Assembly: GCA_020446945.1 (NCBI GenBank)
Contig: JAGRDS010000025.1
Span: forward strand, 1-41,713
DNA from: Parvularculaceae bacterium
Lineage (GTDB): Bacteria; Pseudomonadota; Alphaproteobacteria; Caulobacterales; Parvularculaceae
DNA length: 41,713 nt
Direction of reading: 5' to 3'
The notes under the pieces were generated by a model. The model did not search any database. It was not told the DNA's origin and saw only the letters and a list, made by a program, of their open reading frames with translations. Shown piece by piece: positions 1 through 7,875 of the stretch. The position numbers and the translations under genes were made by a program. The first letter of the stretch is position 1, and each line of letters begins with the position of its first letter.

Positions 1-1428
1 GTGATCGGCGCCGGCGCCACCTCCGGCGGCGCCATGGATGCTTCAAACCTTCTGAAACCGGCGCTTCAATCCGGGGCGCTGCGGTGCATGGGGTCGACGA
101 CGTACAAGGAATATCGTCAGCACTTCGAAAAAGATCGCGCGCTGGCGCGCCGTTTCCAGAAAATCGATGTCAACGAGCCGACGCTCGATGACACGGTAAA
201 GATATTGACCGGGCTCAAACCCTATTTTGAAGAGCATCATGGCGTTCAGTACACGGCGGAGGCGGTGAAAGCCGCCGCCGATCTGTCGTCCAAATACATG
301 ACGGACAGGAAATTGCCCGACAAGGCGATCGATGTCATTGACGAGGCCGGCGCCCGCCAGATGCTATTCCCGGCCGACAAGCGCAAGAAGATCATCGACG
401 TCGAGGATATCGAGGAGATCGTGGCCAAGATGGCGCGTATCCCGCCGAAATCCGTGTCGAAAAGCGATACGGAACGGCTGAAGAATCTTGGCGAAGACCT
501 GCGGCGCGTCGTTTTCGGACAGGATCAGGCCATTGACCAGCTGGCGGCGGCGATCAAGCTGTCGCGCGCCGGATTGCGCGAGCCGAACAAGCCGATCGGC
601 TCTTACCTGTTTTCAGGCCCGACCGGCGTCGGCAAGACCGAGGTCGCAAAGCAATTGTCTTTGCTGCTCGGCGTCGAACTGATCCGTTTCGATATGTCCG
701 AATACATGGAGCGTCACACGGTTTCGCGTCTTATCGGGGCCCCGCCGGGGTATGTCGGCTTCGATCAAGGCGGCCTGTTGACCGATGCGATCGATCAACA
801 TCCTCATGCGGTTTTGCTGCTCGATGAAATCGAGAAAGCCCATCCCGAAATATTCAACATTCTTCTTCAGGTGATGGATAACGGCGCCCTGACCGACACC
901 AACGGCAAGAAGATCGATTTTCGCAACGTCATCGTTATCATGACGACCAACGCCGGCGCGTCGGACGCATCGCGCTTTGCTATCGGGTTCGCCGGCGGCA
1001 AGAAACATGACGAGACGGAAGCGGCCATCAAGCGAATGTTCACGCCTGAATTCCGCAACCGTCTCGATGCGACTGTGGCTTTCGGCGGGCTTACGCCTGA
1101 AATCATCGATCGCGTCGTTGAGAAGTTCATTCTTCAGCTTGAAGCCCAGCTCGCCGATCGCGGCATCACATTCGAACTCGATCAGGACGCGACGCGCTGG
1201 CTCGCCAGGCGCGGCTTCGATGAAGAAATGGGCGCCCGCCCGCTCGGGCGCATCATTCAGGAATACGTCAAAAAGCCGATCGCCGACGAAATACTTTTCG
1301 GCGAACTCAAATATGGCGGCGTCGTCAAGGTGATGACGGACCCGAACGACGCTGAAAAGCTCGCATTTGAGTTCTTCCCGGATGAGACGAAAAAGGAAAG
1401 CGGCGTTCCCGCTCTCGTCGAACGCTAG
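1..1428 (+). CDS. clpA: ClpA, ATP-binding subunit of the ClpAP protease (5'-truncated by window edge)
   Basis: AAA+ unfoldase that feeds substrates, including N-degron proteins delivered by ClpS, into the ClpP chamber in the cytosol. The window opens inside the first AAA+ module; the first codon (GTG) is probably an internal Val of the Walker B-proximal TVIGAGATSGGAMD segment, not a start. Visible are the end of D1 with the STTYKEY and RRFQKI motifs, a linker, then D2 with Walker A GPTGVGKT (about residues 207-214), Walker B LLLDEIEKAHP, the GAPPGYVGFDQGG pore region, FRNRLD, and the C-terminal small domain with GARPLGRIIQ. The ClpA-type IGFAGG stretch and the lack of a long coiled-coil insertion favour ClpA over ClpB. 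The missing part would hold the N-domain and the D1 Walker A. Stop TAG at 1426-1428; the next gene starts 56 bp later on the same strand. Confidence 0.96.
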   Translation: MIGAGATSGGAMDASNLLKPALQSGALRCMGSTTYKEYRQHFEKDRALARRFQKIDVNEPTLDDTVKILTGLKPYFEEHHGVQYTAEAVKAAADLSSKYMTDRKLPDKAIDVIDEAGARQMLFPADKRKKIIDVEDIEEIVAKMARIPPKSVSKSDTERLKNLGEDLRRVVFGQDQAIDQLAAAIKLSRAGLREPNKPIGSYLFSGPTGVGKTEVAKQLSLLLGVELIRFDMSEYMERHTVSRLIGAPPGYVGFDQGGLLTDAIDQHPHAVLLLDEIEKAHPEIFNILLQVMDNGALTDTNGKKIDFRNVIVIMTTNAGASDASRFAIGFAGGKKHDETEAAIKRMFTPEFRNRLDATVAFGGLTPEIIDRVVEKFILQLEAQLADRGITFELDQDATRWLARRGFDEEMGARPLGRIIQEYVKKPIADEILFGELKYGGVVKVMTDPNDAEKLAFEFFPDETKKESGVPALVER

Positions 1429-1484
1429 GCGATACGCGAGGCTGACAGCGTTCGAACACCCGATCGAAAAAGGGGAGGGTTTTC

Positions 1485-2087
1485 GTGCGCAAGATAAAAA
1501 CCGCCAGCGAGTTTTACTCGGCCGCGCCGATGTGGAAAGCGGAACTTGCATCGCTACGCAAGATATTGAAATCGAGTGAACTTAAAGAAGAAGTGAAATG
1601 GGGCGGACCTTGCTACACGCTTGACGGCGAAAATGTTGTCGGCGTCGGGGCGTTCAAATCCTATTTCGGACTTTGGTTCTTTCAGGGCGCGTTGTTGAAG
1701 GACGCCGGAAAGAAGCTCGTCAATGCGCAGGAAGGGCGTACGAAATCGTTGAGGCAGTGGCGAATGTCCTCATCTGGCGACATTGAGCCGGCGCTCATCG
1801 CGAGTTACGTGACGGAGGCTGCGGCGCTGGCGCGGGCGGGCGAGAAAATCGCAAAGGCGCCTGCGAGAAAACTTGTCATGCCGGCGGAATTATCCGCCGC
1901 GCTCTCAAAAGATAAAAAGGCGGGCGCCGCCTTTGCGGCGCTTACACCCGGGCGTCAGCGCGAGTACGCTGACTTTGTGAGCGCTGCAAAGCAATCGGCT
2001 ACGAAGGAAAAGCGGATCGCAAAAATCCTGCCGATGATCCGTGAGGGAAGCGGTCTCAACGACAAATACAGGACCTGCCAGCCCTAA
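1485..2087 (+). CDS. YdeI/OmpD-associated family protein with DUF1801 domain
   Basis: A 200-residue cytosolic protein with the two-part layout of the YdeI family. The N-terminal DUF1801 fold (about residues 1-115) carries the typical VKWGGPCYTLDG and LWFFQGALLKD motifs. The C-terminal YdeI segment carries FAALTPGRQREYADFV followed by AKQSATKEKRIAKILPMI and GLND. The molecular function of the family is not established; some members have been linked to protection from peptides or bacteriocins, which cannot be inferred here. I chose the GTG start at 1485 because a strong Shine-Dalgarno (AGGGGAGG, 1471-1478) lies seven bases upstream and family similarity begins there. The stop codon interleaves with that of the convergent gene (4-bp overlap at 2084-2087). 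Confidence 0.88.
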   Translation: MRKIKTASEFYSAAPMWKAELASLRKILKSSELKEEVKWGGPCYTLDGENVVGVGAFKSYFGLWFFQGALLKDAGKKLVNAQEGRTKSLRQWRMSSSGDIEPALIASYVTEAAALARAGEKIAKAPARKLVMPAELSAALSKDKKAGAAFAALTPGRQREYADFVSAAKQSATKEKRIAKILPMIREGSGLNDKYRTCQP

Positions 2088-3364
2088 TTGAGATCGACCG
2101 ACATGATCCTGAGCGGTTCGCGGCGCGCGCCCTCGCGATGGGCGCCTTCATCGTCATAGGCGGGCCAGTTCGAAGTGGCGATGTAGTAGAATGTGTCGCC
2201 ATCTACAAAGCCATGCGTTGGTTCGTTCCATTCCGGCAGCGCCTTTTGAAGAATTGTGAGCGACGTGGCTGTCGTTCCCCGTTTGTCGAGTCCAATCCGG
2301 ATGATGCGCTGCGGCGTCGTCCCGTTCTGGACGCCGATCAGGTCGCCTTTATAAAGGTATAGCCCGTCAACGCCGCCAAGATGCGCGTCGGTAGGATTGG
2401 CGATCCGGGTGACCGCTTTGGATTTGAGGTCGATAACGAACAAACCCGCCAGATAATCGGCGACAAACAGCCGGCCGTTCGTCTCGTCCAGCGCCAACCC
2501 CTGAAGGTTTACGAAGCGCGGGTCATTTATAAAGTCTTCGATTTTACCTGCGCCATGCGGCAGGACCATAATACGCGGCGTGATGGAATCGCTGACATAG
2601 GCGTCCGCGTTCTTCGACAATTCCAGATCGCCGAACAGCGTTTCGCCATTCGTCACACGCACTTCGCGCTTCATGACCCCCGTTTTGCGATTGTAGACCG
2701 CAATCGCCGCGAAAGGCGGTTCTGTCGCCGCTTTTGAATAGGTGATCTGATTGTTCACCGCGGCCCAGATTTCTTCTTCGCCAGGTTCGATATCGAAAAC
2801 GCCGCCCATCGCGGAGATTACATCGCGCTGACCGTCTGCACGCGTCGATTGCGCAATCGCGCCGGTCCTGACCGAGCCGATCAGGAACCGGCCGCCGTCT
2901 TCGCGAATTAATGCTTCGGGAAGCAGATCGTCAGCCGGATCCTCAAAAACGAGTGTCGCCTTTCCCATCGGCAGGGCGTTTTGCGCCATGCGCTCGGCGA
3001 TCGGCGCGAAAGCGGGCTCGGCGCGCATCCGGTCAAACGCTTCATTCTGAGGCGTTTCGAGCGTGAGGCCGCGACCGGCCAAATCGCCGGCGATTGCGAT
3101 CGCTTCGTCCATGCGATCGGTCAGGATGCGCGTAAGGATACGATTGCGCGCCAGATAAAGGGAGTAGGGGCGATCAATTTGCGCTTCGTCCAGAAGGTCC
3201 GCAGCCTTTGCAAAGTCCTCGGCGACAAACGCCGCGCGCGCTTCGGTCATTATTTCATCAAAGGGGCGCGCATTCGCCATCGAGGCCGAAAAGGCGATGA
3301 ACGCAAACGCGAGTGCGCCGCGCGCAAGAGTTGACCTGGCGGAATTTCGGAAAGCGAAATTCAT
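2084..3364 (-). CDS. Secreted protein with helical-repeat N-terminus and SMP-30/NHL-like propeller region
   Basis: A 426-residue protein with a Sec signal peptide (about residues 1-32, hydrophobic ALAFAFIAFSASM, likely cleaved after ANA). It is followed by a helix-rich part of about 90 residues that looks like a degenerate TPR (FAKAADLLDEAQI, YLARNRILTRIL). From about residue 140 there is a long beta-rich region with repeated strands such as GLALDETNGRLFVADYLAGLFVID split over several blades, and GVDGLYLYKGDLIGVQNG. That resembles SMP-30/gluconolactonase or NHL propellers, but I cannot see a full metal-binding set, so no substrate is assigned. It probably acts in the periplasm. It follows the HIT gene by 4 bp and is the last gene of the minus-strand run. 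Confidence 0.75.
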   Translation of the reverse strand: MNFAFRNSARSTLARGALAFAFIAFSASMANARPFDEIMTEARAAFVAEDFAKAADLLDEAQIDRPYSLYLARNRILTRILTDRMDEAIAIAGDLAGRGLTLETPQNEAFDRMRAEPAFAPIAERMAQNALPMGKATLVFEDPADDLLPEALIREDGGRFLIGSVRTGAIAQSTRADGQRDVISAMGGVFDIEPGEEEIWAAVNNQITYSKAATEPPFAAIAVYNRKTGVMKREVRVTNGETLFGDLELSKNADAYVSDSITPRIMVLPHGAGKIEDFINDPRFVNLQGLALDETNGRLFVADYLAGLFVIDLKSKAVTRIANPTDAHLGGVDGLYLYKGDLIGVQNGTTPQRIIRIGLDKRGTTATSLTILQKALPEWNEPTHGFVDGDTFYYIATSNWPAYDDEGAHREGARREPLRIMSVDLN

Positions 3365-3368
3365 GCGG

Positions 3369-3803
3369 TCAGCCTAACGCCGCACGAATTCGCCCGGCCA
3401 GCGCTTCAAGTTCGGCCATATCCGCTTTTTCGCCGGCATGGCGTTTCAAACCCTCGGACTCGAATACCGGAATGATGTGAAAATGGAGGTGAAATACCGT
3501 CTGTCCCGCCGCCGCGCCGTTAAATTGCGCCAAACGCACGCCATCTGGCTTCAACGCTTTTCGAACGCCCCTGGCGACATGTTGGACCCGCGCAATCAAT
3601 ACTGAAAGATCGGCGACATCCGCGTCGAAAAAATTCGTCGCTCTCGCTTTTTTTGGAATAACAAGCGTATGCCCGCGCGTCTGCGGAAATATATCCATGA
3701 ACGCCAGAGCGTCGTCATCATCGTAAACGCTTATCGCCGGCAATTCGCCGCGGATGATCCTGGCGAAGATATTGTCCGGGTCGTATGCAGTGTCGAGCGA
3801 CAT
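3369..3803 (-). CDS. HIT-family nucleotide hydrolase (Hint-like)
   Basis: A 144-residue histidine-triad protein. The catalytic triad HLHFHI is at residues 105-110, preceded by FNGAAAGQTVFHL, which corresponds to the usual N-x-GxxAGQxVxHLHxHxIP signature. The N-terminal DNIFARIIRGELP and the FPQTRGHTLVIPKK segment are also typical. Members of this branch hydrolyse purine nucleoside phosphoramidates or adenylated intermediates; the true substrate here is unknown. Its Shine-Dalgarno (GGAGG) overlaps the last codons of the upstream lipoprotein gene, 7 bp away, which implies translational coupling. The propeller-like protein gene follows 4 bp downstream. Confidence 0.95.
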   Translation of the reverse strand: MSLDTAYDPDNIFARIIRGELPAISVYDDDDALAFMDIFPQTRGHTLVIPKKARATNFFDADVADLSVLIARVQHVARGVRKALKPDGVRLAQFNGAAAGQTVFHLHFHIIPVFESEGLKRHAGEKADMAELEALAGRIRAALG

Positions 3804-3810
3804 TTTCCGC

Positions 3811-4290
3811 CTAAACCTCCGTCATCGGTTTATCGTTCCATATCATACGGATGATACGCCAACCGCCGGCGCTGTTTCTTGCGACGATCAGGTAATTGCC
3901 GGACTGCGCGATAGACTGGTTTTCATAAGTGAATGACATTGCATATCGACCGGACAAAACGCCGATTTCGTCGCTTACGTCCACATCGTCGACATCATGT
4001 TCGAAATGAGTGACGACCATCGGCGAGGCGCCGTCCGGAAACCAGAATTTTTTCAGATTGGAAATGCCTGTTTCCGGTTGCAGGCCGCCGCCGGGCATTA
4101 TGACTGCGTTGCGGTCGAACAGCGCCAGAACGTCCTTTTCCTGCGCCGCCGCATCGTCCTGAAGCCATGCGGCGACATACGCCGCATCAAGCGCCCTTAG
4201 CGAGGCTTCATCGCCGCCGCCGCCCGGCTTTGAGCAGGCCGCCGCGAGTGCGAGGAGGATGATCACAAGGGCGCGCCCGGCATGCGTCAT
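3811..4290 (-). CDS. Lipoprotein with SnoaL/DUF4440 (NTF2-like) domain
   Basis: A 159-residue protein. The N-terminus is a lipoprotein signal ending in lipobox LAAAC, with Ser at +2, which suggests outer-membrane sorting. The rest is a single NTF2-like fold of the DUF4440/SgcJ type: ALDAAYVAAWLQDDAA, VLALFDRNAVIMPGGG, then VSDEIGVLSGRYAMSF and GGWRIIRMIWN at the end. This fold binds small hydrophobic molecules or acts as an isomerase or hydrolase in different families, so the ligand cannot be named. The frame is open to 4323, but I place the start at 4290: GGAG sits about ten bases upstream and the signal peptide starts directly there. It belongs to the minus-strand run with the HIT gene downstream. 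Confidence 0.85.
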   Translation of the reverse strand: MTHAGRALVIILLALAAACSKPGGGGDEASLRALDAAYVAAWLQDDAAAQEKDVLALFDRNAVIMPGGGLQPETGISNLKKFWFPDGASPMVVTHFEHDVDDVDVSDEIGVLSGRYAMSFTYENQSIAQSGNYLIVARNSAGGWRIIRMIWNDKPMTEV

Positions 4291-4368
4291 GAAAAATGCT
4301 CCGCTGGCAATGGCTTGTACCAAACATGAGTCTGCCGGTTCACAGCCGGCAAATCAATGCGGGGGCCG

Positions 4369-5526
4369 TCATGCGCCCTTAAACGGGGTATGTTCGGCCA
4401 GGGCGGCGAACTCCAAGTCGATTTCCATGCGTTCGCGGTCGAGGTGGCGCGCGAGCAGGTCTCGAAAACCGGGATCGGCGATCCAGTGCGCCGACCGAGT
4501 CAGAACCGGCTCGTAACCGCGCGCGATTTTATGTTCGCCCTGCGCGCCGGCTTCCACCCGCGCAAGTCCGCGCTCGATCGCGAAATCGATCGCCTGATGG
4601 TAGCAGACTTCAAAGTGCAGGAACGGACGATCCGCGATACGGCCCCAATAGCGGCCGTAAAGCGCTTCCCCGCCGATAAAATTGAGTGCGCCGGCGATCG
4701 GCGTTCCGTCCGCCTCGGCGACAACCATCATGATTTCCTCCGACATCGTTTCGGCGATCTCATCGAAAAAAGCGCGCGTCAAATAGGGACGACCCCATTT
4801 TCGATCCCCGGTGTTCCGGTAAAATCTCCAGAAAGCGTCCCAAGTCGCAGCGTCTATTTCGTCCCCCGCAAGGCGGCGAATGTTCAATCCGTCACGCGCA
4901 AATTTCCTCTCGCGGCGCAGCGCTTTTTTCTTTCTGGATGAAAGCGCCGCGAGGAAATCGTCATATGTGCGGTAATCTCTGTTGAACCAATGGTACTGTA
5001 CGCCGAGCCGGAGAAGGAAACCCGCAGCGCCGAGCGCTTTGGCGTCGTCTTCACTTATAAAATTTACATGCGCGGAGGAAAGGCCGAGCTGTCTGGTGAT
5101 GCGAGTGAGCGCCAGGGCGAGCGCGGTTTTTATTTGCGCGTTTTCGCACAGCAAGCGCGGTCCGCAAGCCGGCGTAAACGGCGCCGCGCACAGAAGTTTG
5201 GGGTAGTAGCGACCGCCCGCGCGCTCATACGCATCGGCCCAGTGATGGTCGAATACGTATTCGCCGAAACTGTGCGCTTTTAGATAAACCGGTGCGGCGC
5301 CCGCAAGTGAGCCGTTTTTGTCGAGCGCCAGATGGCAAGGGGTCCACCCCGCCGCATCGCCCGCAGAACCCGACCGTTCAATCGCCGACAGAAATTCGTG
5401 CGATGCGAAGGGGTTGCGCGCACTCGAACCTTGGGCCGCCAGCGCGTTCCAGTCGGCGGCGGCGAAATCGGAGATCGCGCTGACAATTCGCGCTGAATAT
5501 CCCTCGGCCTCGCCGCCGTCCGCCAT
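4369..5526 (-). CDS. DUF482 family GNAT-like acyltransferase
   Basis: A 385-residue cytosolic protein of the DUF482 family (often labelled peptidoglycan biosynthesis/recognition or GNAT N-acetyltransferase). Typical family segments are ARNPFASHEFLSAIERSG, FDHHWADAYERAGG, YYPKLLCAAPFTPACGPRLL, HVNFISEDD, SSRKKKALRRERKFA, then the C-terminal acyltransferase half with GALNFIGGEALYGRYWG and FEVCYHQAIDFAIERG and the end motif EGEHK-like GEHKIARGYEP. The fold resembles FemX/Fem-type aminoacyltransferases; the substrate is not known. The open frame continues upstream to 5784 but overlaps the RidA gene; the ATG at 5524-5526 shares a base with the RidA stop (TGATG), a classic coupling site, so I start there. 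Confidence 0.9.
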   Translation of the reverse strand: MADGGEAEGYSARIVSAISDFAAADWNALAAQGSSARNPFASHEFLSAIERSGSAGDAAGWTPCHLALDKNGSLAGAAPVYLKAHSFGEYVFDHHWADAYERAGGRYYPKLLCAAPFTPACGPRLLCENAQIKTALALALTRITRQLGLSSAHVNFISEDDAKALGAAGFLLRLGVQYHWFNRDYRTYDDFLAALSSRKKKALRRERKFARDGLNIRRLAGDEIDAATWDAFWRFYRNTGDRKWGRPYLTRAFFDEIAETMSEEIMMVVAEADGTPIAGALNFIGGEALYGRYWGRIADRPFLHFEVCYHQAIDFAIERGLARVEAGAQGEHKIARGYEPVLTRSAHWIADPGFRDLLARHLDRERMEIDLEFAALAEHTPFKGA

Positions 5527-5987
5527 CAGGCGATCTCGACAATGGCGTCGACTTCGACTGCGGCGCCGAGCGGAAGGCTGGGCGCGCCGACAGCCGCGCG
5601 CGCATGGCGTCCCGCGTCGCCGAAAACGGCGACCATAAGATCGGATGCGCCGTTTATGACCTTGGGCTGGTCTGTGAAATCGGGCGTGCAGTTTACAAAG
5701 CCGCCAAGTTTTACGATGCGCCTCACGCGATCGAGATCGCCATCGAGCGCGGCGTTCATCTGCGCGATCAGATTGACGCCGCAAAGTTCAGCCGCAGCGA
5801 TCCCGTCTTCAATCGTCATGCCTGCGCCGAGTTTTCCCGTGACAAGGCCATTCGGCCCCATTGAAACCTGGCCTGAAATGAATAGCTCCCGGCCGCTGAC
5901 GACGAAGGGGACATAATTGGCGACCGGCGCCACAGGCCTTGGAATTTCAAGACCGAGTTCGGCGAGGCGTTTGGCGACTTCACTCAT
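5526..5987 (-). CDS. RidA family protein (YjgF/YER057c/UK114)
   Basis: A 153-residue RidA-fold protein. Proteins of this superfamily deaminate reactive enamine/imine intermediates or bind small metabolites. Visible family features are PVANYVPFVVSGRELFISGQVSM near residue 30 (given here in parts: VANYVPFVVSG, LFISGQVS), AELCGVNLIAQM, and the C-terminal ARAAVGAPSLPLGAAVEVDAI. This branch lacks the exact RidA C-terminal signature of the best-studied deaminases, so I use the family name only. Two ATGs lie together at 5990 and 5987; GGAG spacing favours 5987. The start lies inside the 3' end of dinB (8-bp overlap) and the stop overlaps the next start, so the three genes are probably translated as a coupled unit. 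Confidence 0.92.
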   Translation of the reverse strand: MSEVAKRLAELGLEIPRPVAPVANYVPFVVSGRELFISGQVSMGPNGLVTGKLGAGMTIEDGIAAAELCGVNLIAQMNAALDGDLDRVRRIVKLGGFVNCTPDFTDQPKVINGASDLMVAVFGDAGRHARAAVGAPSLPLGAAVEVDAIVEIA

Positions 5988-7305
5988 CATTTTCTCCGTC
6001 ATCATCCTTGATACGCGATCGAAGCGGCTTTTTCGCATAGCTGCGCCCAAGCGCAATGGCGCCATCGCCGAATTTACGCCGAATTTCATCTATTGCGCTC
6101 TCTTCGCGGCGCATCTTGTCATCGCCGTCGCCGAACAGATCGACCTGGGTATCTTCGCCCGCTTCTAGCAGGTCGCTGTAGCCGACCCCGATCAGTCGGT
6201 AGGCGCGGCCGGCCGACGCTTCGCCCAGCATCGCTGCGGCGGCGTCATAGGCGGTCCGGGCGAGGTTTGCCGGTTTTTGAAGCGTGTGACGCCGCGTAAT
6301 CGTCTTGAAATCGTGCGTTTTCAATTTCAGCGTGACAACGCGGCCGATCAGGCCGCTCGCCTTCATCCGCGCAGAGGTTCGTTCGGCGAGGCGCCAAAGA
6401 ATGGACTTTAGTTCGTCAACGTCTTTGATGTCCGAATTGAATGTCGTCTCGGACGAAACGCTTTTCGTCTCGCGGCTCGTTGAAATTCGCCGATGGTCCC
6501 GGCCGAGCGACAGATTTGCAAGCCGCAATCCGGTCTCGCCATATCGTTTCGCGAGCCTTGCCGGATCGGCGCGTTGCAGATCCCCGATCGTTTCAAACCC
6601 GTCTTCTTTCAGCTTGCGCGCGGTGACAGCGCCGACTCCCCAGATGGAGGAAACGGGCAAGGGGGCGAGCACCGCTTTCGCCTCCGCCGCGCCGATGATC
6701 GAAAATCCGTTCGGCTTGTCGAACTCCGATGCCGTCTTTGCGAGGAACTTGTTGCAGCTAAGGCCGATCGATACGCTGATGCCGATCTCGCGTTTTATCT
6801 CGCGCTGAAATCTGGCGAGCGCCGCCGAAGGCGCCATTTTGTGAATGCGCTCGGTGCCGGAAAGATCGAGAAACGCCTCGTCGATAGAAACGGGTTCGAC
6901 GATCGGCGTCAGATTCTGCATGAGCAGGCGGACTTCACGCGCGACATTCGAATATTTCTGAAAATTCGGGCGGATGACGATGGCGTGCGGGCATGCTTTC
7001 AGCGCCCGGAACATCGGCATGGCCGAGCGCACGCCATAGGTTCGGGCGATGTAACAGGCCGTCGTGACAACGCCGCGCACCTCGCCGCCGACGATCACCG
7101 GCTTGTCGGCGAGCGAGGGATCGTCGCGTTTTTCGACGGAGGCGTAGAAGGCGTCGCAGTCGATATGAGCGATGGTGAGCGAATCAAGCTCGGGATGGCG
7201 AATGATTCGCCTTCCCCCGCAGACCGGACAGGACGCCGCCCGGGACTGATTCGGCCCTTGGCCGCAGTCGAGGCACAGCGCCGGCGTTTCGCCTGTTTGT
7301 CCCAG
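5980..7305 (-). CDS. dinB: DNA polymerase IV with N-terminal zinc ribbon (start codon apparently non-canonical)
   Basis: Y-family translesion polymerase. The palm holds AHIDCDAFYASVE (coordinates about 7135-7170, first catalytic Asp) and SIDEAFLDLSG (Asp-Glu pair), followed by VSIGLSCNKFLAKTASEFDKP, the WGVG helix-hairpin region, the little-finger domain and a beta-clamp motif QVDLF near the C-terminus. Before the palm is a zinc ribbon CLDC...CPVC (Cys codons at 7273-7275, 7264-7266, 7228-7230, 7219-7221) and RHPELDSLTIAHID, as in many alphaproteobacterial homologues. No ATG, GTG or TTG exists between the in-frame stop at 7318-7320 and a GTG at 7098, which would remove the catalytic Asp. CTG at 7303-7305 with AAAGGG seven bases upstream is the best candidate, giving 441 residues. 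A frameshift or a base error is the alternative. Function is sure; the start is not. Confidence 0.85.
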   Translation of the reverse strand: MGQTGETPALCLDCGQGPNQSRAASCPVCGGRRIIRHPELDSLTIAHIDCDAFYASVEKRDDPSLADKPVIVGGEVRGVVTTACYIARTYGVRSAMPMFRALKACPHAIVIRPNFQKYSNVAREVRLLMQNLTPIVEPVSIDEAFLDLSGTERIHKMAPSAALARFQREIKREIGISVSIGLSCNKFLAKTASEFDKPNGFSIIGAAEAKAVLAPLPVSSIWGVGAVTARKLKEDGFETIGDLQRADPARLAKRYGETGLRLANLSLGRDHRRISTSRETKSVSSETTFNSDIKDVDELKSILWRLAERTSARMKASGLIGRVVTLKLKTHDFKTITRRHTLQKPANLARTAYDAAAAMLGEASAGRAYRLIGVGYSDLLEAGEDTQVDLFGDGDDKMRREESAIDEIRRKFGDGAIALGRSYAKKPLRSRIKDDDGENDE

Positions 7306-7436
7306 ATTCCGGCCCTTTCAGCGGGTTTGAAGGCCAGCCCCTTCGTTCGAGCGGGCACAATAAATAATCGATTAATACCTTTCGAGCGATAGTTCGGTCG
7401 ATGGTTACCATTTGTTTTGAGGCGCCACGTTCCGGC

Positions 7437-7835
7437 ATGGCCGCAATGGAAAAAATTGATTTGTCGGCGACGACCAAGACGGTCCTTGTTGTGGAAGACA
7501 ACGAGCTGAACATGAAGCTGTTCACCGACCTCCTGGAAGCGCACGGCTACGATGTCGTACAGGCCCGGACCGGGCCGGAAGCGCTGGCGGCCGCGCGCGA
7601 CCATACGCCCGACCTGATATTGATGGATATTCAACTGCCTGAAATATCCGGGCTCCAGGTGACGCAAGAAATTCTTAAGAATGATGACCTCGCCGATATT
7701 CCCATCATCGCGGTTACTGCATTCGCCATGAAAGGCGATGAGGAGCGCATCCGGGCGGGCGGTTGCAGGGACTATATCGCTAAACCGATATCGGTCGCGG
7801 GTTTTCTTGAGAAAGTGAAAAGGTATTTGGACTAG
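7437..7835 (+). CDS. divK: DivK-like single-domain response regulator
   Basis: A stand-alone receiver domain. In Caulobacter, DivK controls the DivJ/PleC/DivL-CckA pathway and so CtrA activity. The sequence matches DivK closely: [14 protein letters not shown], acceptor Asp in [13 protein letters not shown] (about residue 64 from this start), the [17 protein letters not shown] segment and the KPIS lysine. There is no output domain. The start is uncertain: ATGs lie in frame at 7401, 7437 and 7446 and none has a good Shine-Dalgarno; I use 7437. It is followed after 40 bp by pleD on the same strand, as in Caulobacter, and is divergent from dinB. Confidence 0.94.
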   Translation: MAAMEKIDLSATTKTVLVVEDNELNMKLFTDLLEAHGYDVVQARTGPEALAAARDHTPDLILMDIQLPEISGLQVTQEILKNDDLADIPIIAVTAFAMKGDEERIRAGGCRDYIAKPISVAGFLEKVKRYLD

Positions 7836-7875
7836 CGTTAATCCTGGATGTTTAACGGGATGAAGCGGAGGCCCG

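Noticed and set aside
613..1551. A 312-codon minus-strand frame
   Set aside because: It is antisense to clpA and has no motif of its own.
7392..7410. A possible LexA box before dinB (GTTC-N7-GGTT)
   Set aside because: The second half-site is GGTT, not GTTC, so it does not match the direct-repeat consensus.
7837..7856. Possible CtrA site (two TTAA) between divK and pleD
   Set aside because: The spacing is about ten bases, not the seven of the CtrA consensus.
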